Below the pieces are notes generated by a model. The model was not told the DNA's origin. It saw only the letters and a program-made list of their open reading frames with translations, and searched no databases. DNA of 23,960 nt, taken from NCBI GenBank assembly GCA_012295275.1, contig CM022674.1:3515742-3539701 (forward strand), written 5' to 3'. Source of the DNA: Chrysomallon squamiferum (lineage: Eukaryota > Mollusca > Gastropoda > Neomphalida > Peltospiridae). How positions within the stretch are numbered: position 1 is the first letter of the stretch; every line of letters begins with the position of its first letter. Shown piece after piece: positions 12,930 through 23,960 of the stretch. The translations under genes and the position numbers were made by a program.

Positions 12930-13244
12930 CTGAAATTTTAAAACATCATCATCATCATTAGGCTGGAGGTGAAATGGACGAATCCATTTTAGATTAAGTT
13001 GGATGGGTCTGTTCTATTTTTCCATCATATTTAGCTCGCGTAACAACTGGCAGTTCTTAGTCTGGTGATACGGAAACATTCGGATAACATTTAATAATAA
13101 TAATAATTAGTATTACTACTACTACTATTATTATTACATAGTACTAGCTGCAGTAGTAGTAGTTGTTGTTACTGGTGGTGGAAGGATTACGGCGATGTCT
13201 GTTAAATAAAAAAAAAAAAATAATATATTTATTTTTATTATTTA

Positions 13245-13440
13245 CCAAACATTTTCTGCAGTCATCAGTACGCCACATAGAAATCCGAAGAAGCCATTTG
13301 CAGATGCCCGGTGGATCTTCCCGCGGAAAAGCTAACATCATTTTGTGAGGCGCAAAATCTTTTAGCCGGGAACCTGTGATAATGTTACGTTTCTCTACGA
13401 AGTGAAATATTGTGACGAAAGAAATTTGAAAATATAAAAC
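13245..13440 (-). pseudogene. Second, diverged copy of the nucleotidyltransferase-like fragment
   Basis: In the frame matching the neighbour it reads EKRNIITGSRLKDFAP, then CKWLLRISMWRTDDCRKC. The DNA match to 12790-12960 covers GTGAGGCGCA, GGGAACCTGTGAT and AATGTTA/GATGTTA, and extends into the ATCATCATCAT flank on one side. After APH the two fragments are unlike each other, so one may have lost the middle of the gene. Not an intact gene. Confidence 0.33.
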
Positions 13441-13740
13441 ATTATCATCATTATTATTATAAGCAGTAGTAGCAGCAGTAGCAGTAGTAGTAACAGTAGT
13501 AGTAGTAGCAGTAGTAGTAGGAATGTAATTACCACTACTGGTACTACTATTATTACTACTGCTATTATTGTTGCCTTTGTTGTCGTCGTCGTTGCTATAT
13601 AAAGCAAATGACCAGACTTAGATGTGGCATAAAACAACCAAAAAAAAAAAAAAAGAAAAAAAAACAGAGAAATAAATAAATAAATAAATAAATAAATACA
13701 ATTTTTCAAAATAGCAAAATAGCAAAATGTTTATATGAAA
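13440..13740. repeat. Simple-repeat region
   Basis: Imperfect (AGT)n/(AGC)n triplets at 13465-13600, a poly-A run at 13640-13665 and (AAAT)n at 13671-13697. No gene recognised. Confidence 0.8.
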
Positions 13741-13990
13741 TGGTGCTAATGTAGTGTTCGCCTACGGAGTGTGTGGGCGAATGGGTGTCACATTTTAAAA
13801 TCTATTATGTTTTTTTTTGAGATTGTCACTGGACTTGCCCGGGGTGTGCTGCTGGGTTCGCGGATGTAGTCTACGTGCAAACTTTAATCAGACGTACATC
13901 AGACTACAAAACATCACGTTTTATACACTCGCACGTGTACGAGACGAGTGACATGTTTTGAAGCATGTTTTGTAAACAGTCACCATCTTG
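13740..13990. other. Unique-looking gene-free stretch
   Basis: Less repetitive and richer in G+C than its surroundings, with GTAGTCTACGT and ACATCAGACTAC as an imperfect inverted pair near 13865-13908. No open exon with convincing splice sites was seen. Confidence 0.4.
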
Positions 13991-14250
13991 TTATCATTAC
14001 ACCATCAAATAAAATGGGCCAACCATGACGACAGTGAATATGATCAAATTTCAACATGGAGCTGTAAGTAAAAATAAAACACTATATATAGTCATTTTAC
14101 TGGCTGGTAGAATTCAAAGCATGTCCTTTATCGAACAAATGAATTGGTTTAAAGTCTTTATCCTTTATATTTGTTCAAATTAGGTGACTTAGACCTCTAT
14201 CTCGTGTTGGGCTCGTAACCTGGTATTCTTAGGTCAAAAGGTGCATAACT
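13990..14250. repeat. Tandem repeat block, copy 1
   Basis: Aligns with 14930-15165: CCAACCATGACGA/CCAACCAGATGA, ATCAAATTTCAA/ATCAAGTTTCAA, TTTACTGGCTG(G/A)TAGAATTCAA, GAACAAATGAATTGGTTTAA, and TCGTAA(C/T)CTG. Non-coding. Confidence 0.7.
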
Positions 14251-14254
14251 TATA

Positions 14255-14709
14255 CTATGACTGCTGTATTACTGTATAACAAACTACAACAACAATAATT
14301 ACTACTTCTACTACAACCACATCTACCTCTACTACATCTACTACTATTACTACTAGTACATCTACTATGAGAGTTACATGTATATATGTGTATATGACTG
14401 TGTGTTTGTGTGTGTGTCTTTCTCAGTAGTATTAAAGTGATATGTATTAAAGAAAGAGGGTATAGACCGCGACAAGCCATTGTACTGAAAATGTATCGCG
14501 TGACACTGTGACATTATCTTCCACGTCATAGCTAACCTCTGAACTGTTAGTTTATGATACCCATCTAAAGTTACATTTTGTACATATTTTAGTGAGGGAG
14601 AACAATAGTGATGAATGGTAAAGCTTAGATTGTTGTTCGTTTAAAATACCGCGATTAAATCTATCTCTGCTTTCCTCTCTTTCACAAATAACAAAATGTT
14701 TTTTAAAAA

Positions 14710-14740
<31 letters not shown>

Positions 14741-14925
14741 CAACAGAAAACAGCCATCTATCAGAAATGACAGTGGGAAAAAGGTAAATCCCCATTATTT
14801 TTTTTTTTTTCAAATGTTAATTTATAATATGACGATTAAATCTATCTGTGCTTTCCTTTGTTTCAAAAATACTACTACTACTACTAATAATAAAAATAAT
14901 AATAATAGAAGAAAAAACATCTATC
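14255..14925. repeat. Dispersed repeat copy 2 and partial copy 3, with simple repeats
   Basis: 14270-14365 is imperfect (TAC)n. 14366-14455 resembles 6770-6850 (GAGAGTTA, TATATGTGTA, GTCTTTCTCA, TATTAAAGT). 14455-14800 is the copy of 9390-9720, with the order of its two parts rotated, as expected of a tandem array. 14820-14870 is a further fragment. Poly-A runs lie at 14705-14737. Confidence 0.6.
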
Positions 14926-14929
14926 AGTA

Positions 14930-15165
14930 ATATGATATCCGCCAACCAGATGATCAAGTTTCAAGATAGGACTTTAAGAAAGAATAAAACATTATACCAG
15001 CATCTTACTGGCTGATAGAATTCAATGAACATCCTTTACCGAACAAATGAATTGGTTTAAAGACATTTTTAACGTTTATGTTTGTTGAAATTAGACCTGT
15101 TAGATGTTTATATCGTGCTGACCTCGTAATCTGAGATTTTTAGGATAAAAGATGTTGAGCTACTT
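14930..15165. repeat. Tandem repeat block, copy 2
   Basis: Diverged direct copy of 13990-14250, about 930 bases downstream. Together they show that the whole 13.99-14.93 kb segment was duplicated. Confidence 0.7.
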
Positions 15166-15169
15166 CTTG

Positions 15170-15402
15170 TCAGCCGTGTAAACCAGATTTGTCACAAAAC
15201 CCCTTCGATTCATAAAACTATTCTCCATTTATCTCTCTACAGTCGTCTTGATGTACTTTTCGTTTACTTATTTACTTATGCTGTTAATCATTTCAGTGTA
15301 AGATGGATTTGGAGACATTCAGTTGTTTTATTTCTAATTAACTGTACACACATACAAACATACGTCCTTAGTAATGTGTGCCTTTAATATTTGTCTGTAT
15401 GT

Positions 15403-15445
<43 letters not shown>

Positions 15446-15515
15446 CTTATAAATATAGATAGATAGGTAGATACGGATATGGATATATATATATGTGTGT
15501 TTGTATATACATACA

Positions 15516-15547
<32 letters not shown>

Positions 15548-16270
15548 AACGTATGTCTGTATATATGTATGTATATTTTTTTATACACGCATAGATAGGG
15601 AAAATTCGGGACCGATGAGCCGTTTTTAAGGTATTTCGCCATTTCAACGAAACCTTCATAGCTATTCACTGAAAGAATTTTGATGCTTATAGAGACATTA
15701 TTGTTTCTCGATTACAATACAGAGTTTGATAGGTTGCCTTCAACAACATCGTCGTGGGATACACTTATATAACTGAGTCTGTGATGACTCATCGGTGCCC
15801 AGGGTAAGTTATCAATGAAGCAGCCTTTATGATCAGATGGGCAATGATATCACAGAGGGAAACTAGGTAGGTGGGACCCCATAGAAAATGGCTCGTTCAT
15901 CCCCAACAGCATTTACATTACCTTAGCCCAGTTTAACAGAGAACCACATCGCATACGTTTCAACTTTGTGTTGCTAGCCTGATCCAAAGCTATCTATAAA
16001 ATATGAGCGACGGTTACACTATTTAGTAGTTTCACTGATGGTGGATAGGTGTTACTAACGATTTTGCAGTCAGGAGTTTATGGGGTGGCACAAAACCCCC
16101 GGGGCTCATATGTCCCCAGTTTCCCGTACACAAGTGAAAAAACTAACGATGTAATCCGAGCAGGCTGTTGTAAACAACACCTGCGATACTCCGTCTTTCC
16201 GAGAAAAGCAGGGGTGTTTTTTACGCAGAATTTCTGACCTTGCGAAATACGAGTTTTATACAAATGAACA
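15170..16270. other. Upstream region of the eight-cysteine gene
   Basis: (AC)n at 15403-15447, (GATA)-type repeats at 15457-15485 and (TACA)n at 15508-15545, then about 600 bases of low-repeat DNA. No exon was recognised. An imperfect hairpin (AACACCTGC against GCAGGGGTGTT, loop about 23 bases) lies at about 16175-16222, some 55-100 bases before the TATA box. Confidence 0.45.
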
Positions 16271-16275
16271 GTTAA

Positions 16276-16284
16276 TATATAAAA
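16276..16284 (+). promoter_or_regulatory. TATA box of the eight-cysteine gene
   Basis: TATATAAAA lies about 100 bases before the signal-peptide ATG. A CA dinucleotide about 31 bases downstream (16306-16307) and an initiator-like TCATTCC (16312-16318) are candidate transcription starts, which would give a 5' leader of roughly 65-75 bases. No ATG lies between 16307 and 16379. The call rests on motif and spacing only. Confidence 0.5.
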
Positions 16285-16378
16285 CGCGTAAACAGCTACT
16301 GACCGCATTGTTCATTCCGGATCTACCTTTGACAAGGTGCTAACATACAAGGGTAAAAAACAAGAAGACATTTTGGAT

Positions 16379-22869
<6,491 letters not shown>

Positions 22870-22924
22870 GTAAGCCCTGACTTACTTATTTATGTAACGC
22901 GCCAATTAACAATCACTTTGTCTG

Positions 22925-23249
22925 TAGAGGTAATTTTGCAAAATGTCAAAAAAGCATGAGTAGAAAGAAATGTCACAATAATTATTATCCTTTAACTGTA
23001 ATGTTCCCTGATTATTTATTTTAAGTTTCGCTTTTTCATTTACTACCGATTTTTTAATTTCACTTATTATTATTATTTCACATTAGTCATTTAATTTGAA
23101 ATAAATAGAATCAAAGGTAAAAATATGTTATTTGTTTATTTTCCTTCATTTATTTCTAATAACATTACTGTGCGCGGATTAATACAGTTTCTACTAATAA
23201 TAATTTACAAAGAAAATAATAAAAACATTATACAACAATTTAATTTCAT

Positions 23250-23336
<87 letters not shown>
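22925..23336 (-). repeat. Inverted copy of the (GA)n-carrying dispersed repeat
   Basis: Reverse complement of parts of 5500-5720 and 6325-6720: TGTCAAAAAAGC, CCTTTAACTGTA, TTAATTTGAAATAAATAGA, AACATTACTGTGCG and the (CT)n tract at 23252-23336. It lies in the intron after exon C2. The microsatellite again sits at the same place in the element. Confidence 0.6.
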
Positions 23337-23340
<4 letters not shown>

Positions 23341-23735
23341 GTAGTAGTAGTAGTAGTAGTAGATGTAATAGTAATAGTAGCAGTACTAGCAGTAATAGTT
23401 ATAGTGATAATACTAATAGTAGTCATAGCAACTACGGAACTTCGGACCATCTGAGGTAATCCCTGATTTATTTATTTCTTTATTTCTTTATTTGTTTATT
23501 TATTTGTTTGTTTATTTATTTATTTGTTTATTTATTTATTTATTATTTGTTTGTTTGTTTATTGATTTACTGATTTATTTGTTTGTTTGTTTATTTATTT
23601 ATTCATTTATTATTTGTTTGTTATATAATACTACTTCTACTACTACTACTACTACCACTACTATTACTACTGCTACTACTACTACTACTAATAATAATCA
23701 TAATACTATTAATCATAATCATAATCATAATCGTT
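23337..23735. repeat. (AGT)n, (TTTA/TTTG)n and (TAC)n simple repeats
   Basis: (AGT)n at 23338-23362, a mixed TTTATTTG tract at 23465-23625, (TAC)n at 23630-23690 and (AATCAT)n up to 23735. No exon recognised apart from the vestige noted at 23430. Confidence 0.85.
23430..23465 (+). pseudogene. Vestige of exon C2 3' end and its donor
   Basis: GGAACTTCGGACCATCTGAG|GTAATCCCTGATTTATTTAT mirrors the exon C2 end at 22852-22890 (GAAACTTCGGAACTCAAGCG|GTAAGCCCTGACTTACTTAT). Only the last 20 or so exon bases are recognisable and the upstream part is triplet repeat, so it is not a working exon. Confidence 0.5.
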
Positions 23736-23754
23736 AAAACATTAAAAGAGATTT

Positions 23755-23945
23755 CCTCTTAATTTCACTTAATTCTCTTTGATGATCGTTTACATGTGTC
23801 ACTTTCTAGAGTAAAACGTACACCTTTCATCTTTTATTCATCACAGAACTGAGACGAAACACTCGTAAAACACACGATATATTAAATATGTGAATCAACC
23901 TAAGTTATGCTCGGCTTCGCCTTAGCTGATATAAAGTTTTCTATG
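23755..23945 (+). repeat. Second copy of the intron segment that precedes exon A1
   Basis: Matches 19395-19565: GATCGTTTACA, AAACGTACA(T/C)CTTTCAT, TTTATTCATCACAGAACTGA, CACACGATATATTAAA, GCTT(T/C)GCCTTAGCTGAT and TAAAGTTTTC. In the first copy exon A1 starts 55 bases after this block. The segment therefore probably belongs to the intron in front of a third module. Confidence 0.7.
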
Positions 23946-23960
23946 AAAACAGAGGGGTTT

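Overview
This looks like a piece of a nuclear genome from an invertebrate, probably a mollusc and plausibly a cephalopod. The supporting signs are multi-exon genes with GT-AG introns, AT-rich non-coding DNA, and very dense (GA)n, (AC)n, (GATA)n, (AAT)n and (TACA)n microsatellites. The taxon is inferred from this overall style, not from a recognised marker gene. There is one 200-base run of N (3761-3960). No bacterial-type genes, rRNA, tRNA or CRISPR array were seen.

The best gene runs on the + strand from 16379 past the right edge. A TATA box at 16276 precedes a signal-peptide exon (16379-16424). A 3.2 kb intron and six further exons follow (19621-19762, 20430-20521, 20886-20957, 21264-21348, 21920-22011, 22795-22869). 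All splice phases agree, giving 201 codons. The predicted secreted protein has two copies of an eight-cysteine module. Each module is encoded by three exons (A, B, C) and the two share nearly the same cysteine spacing. I do not recognise the family. The last 200 bases of the window match the DNA just before exon A of module 1, so a third module probably starts just outside the window.

Bases 1-3760 are an almost perfect reverse-complement copy of about 18147-21993, including five of these exons, and stop exactly at the N gap. This is either a recent inverted duplication or, more likely, a second haplotype placed in the wrong orientation. No copy of the promoter or signal-peptide exon was found beside the left arm.

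Between the arms: 3961-6880 is built of diverged direct and inverted copies of a dispersed repeat that carries an internal (GA)n tract. 7040-8370 is a 24-bp minisatellite of roughly 55 units. 8720-8839 is a possible terminal exon on the minus strand. 10965-12352 is a decayed minus-strand coding sequence for a Ser-rich, acidic, probably nuclear protein. 12588-12929 and 13245-13440 are two diverged copies of a minus-strand fragment that faintly recalls Mab-21/cGAS-like nucleotidyltransferases. 13990-15165 is another tandemly duplicated repeat block. 15170-16270 is the upstream region of the eight-cysteine gene. A short pogo/Tigger-like non-autonomous transposon lies in each arm of the inverted repeat.
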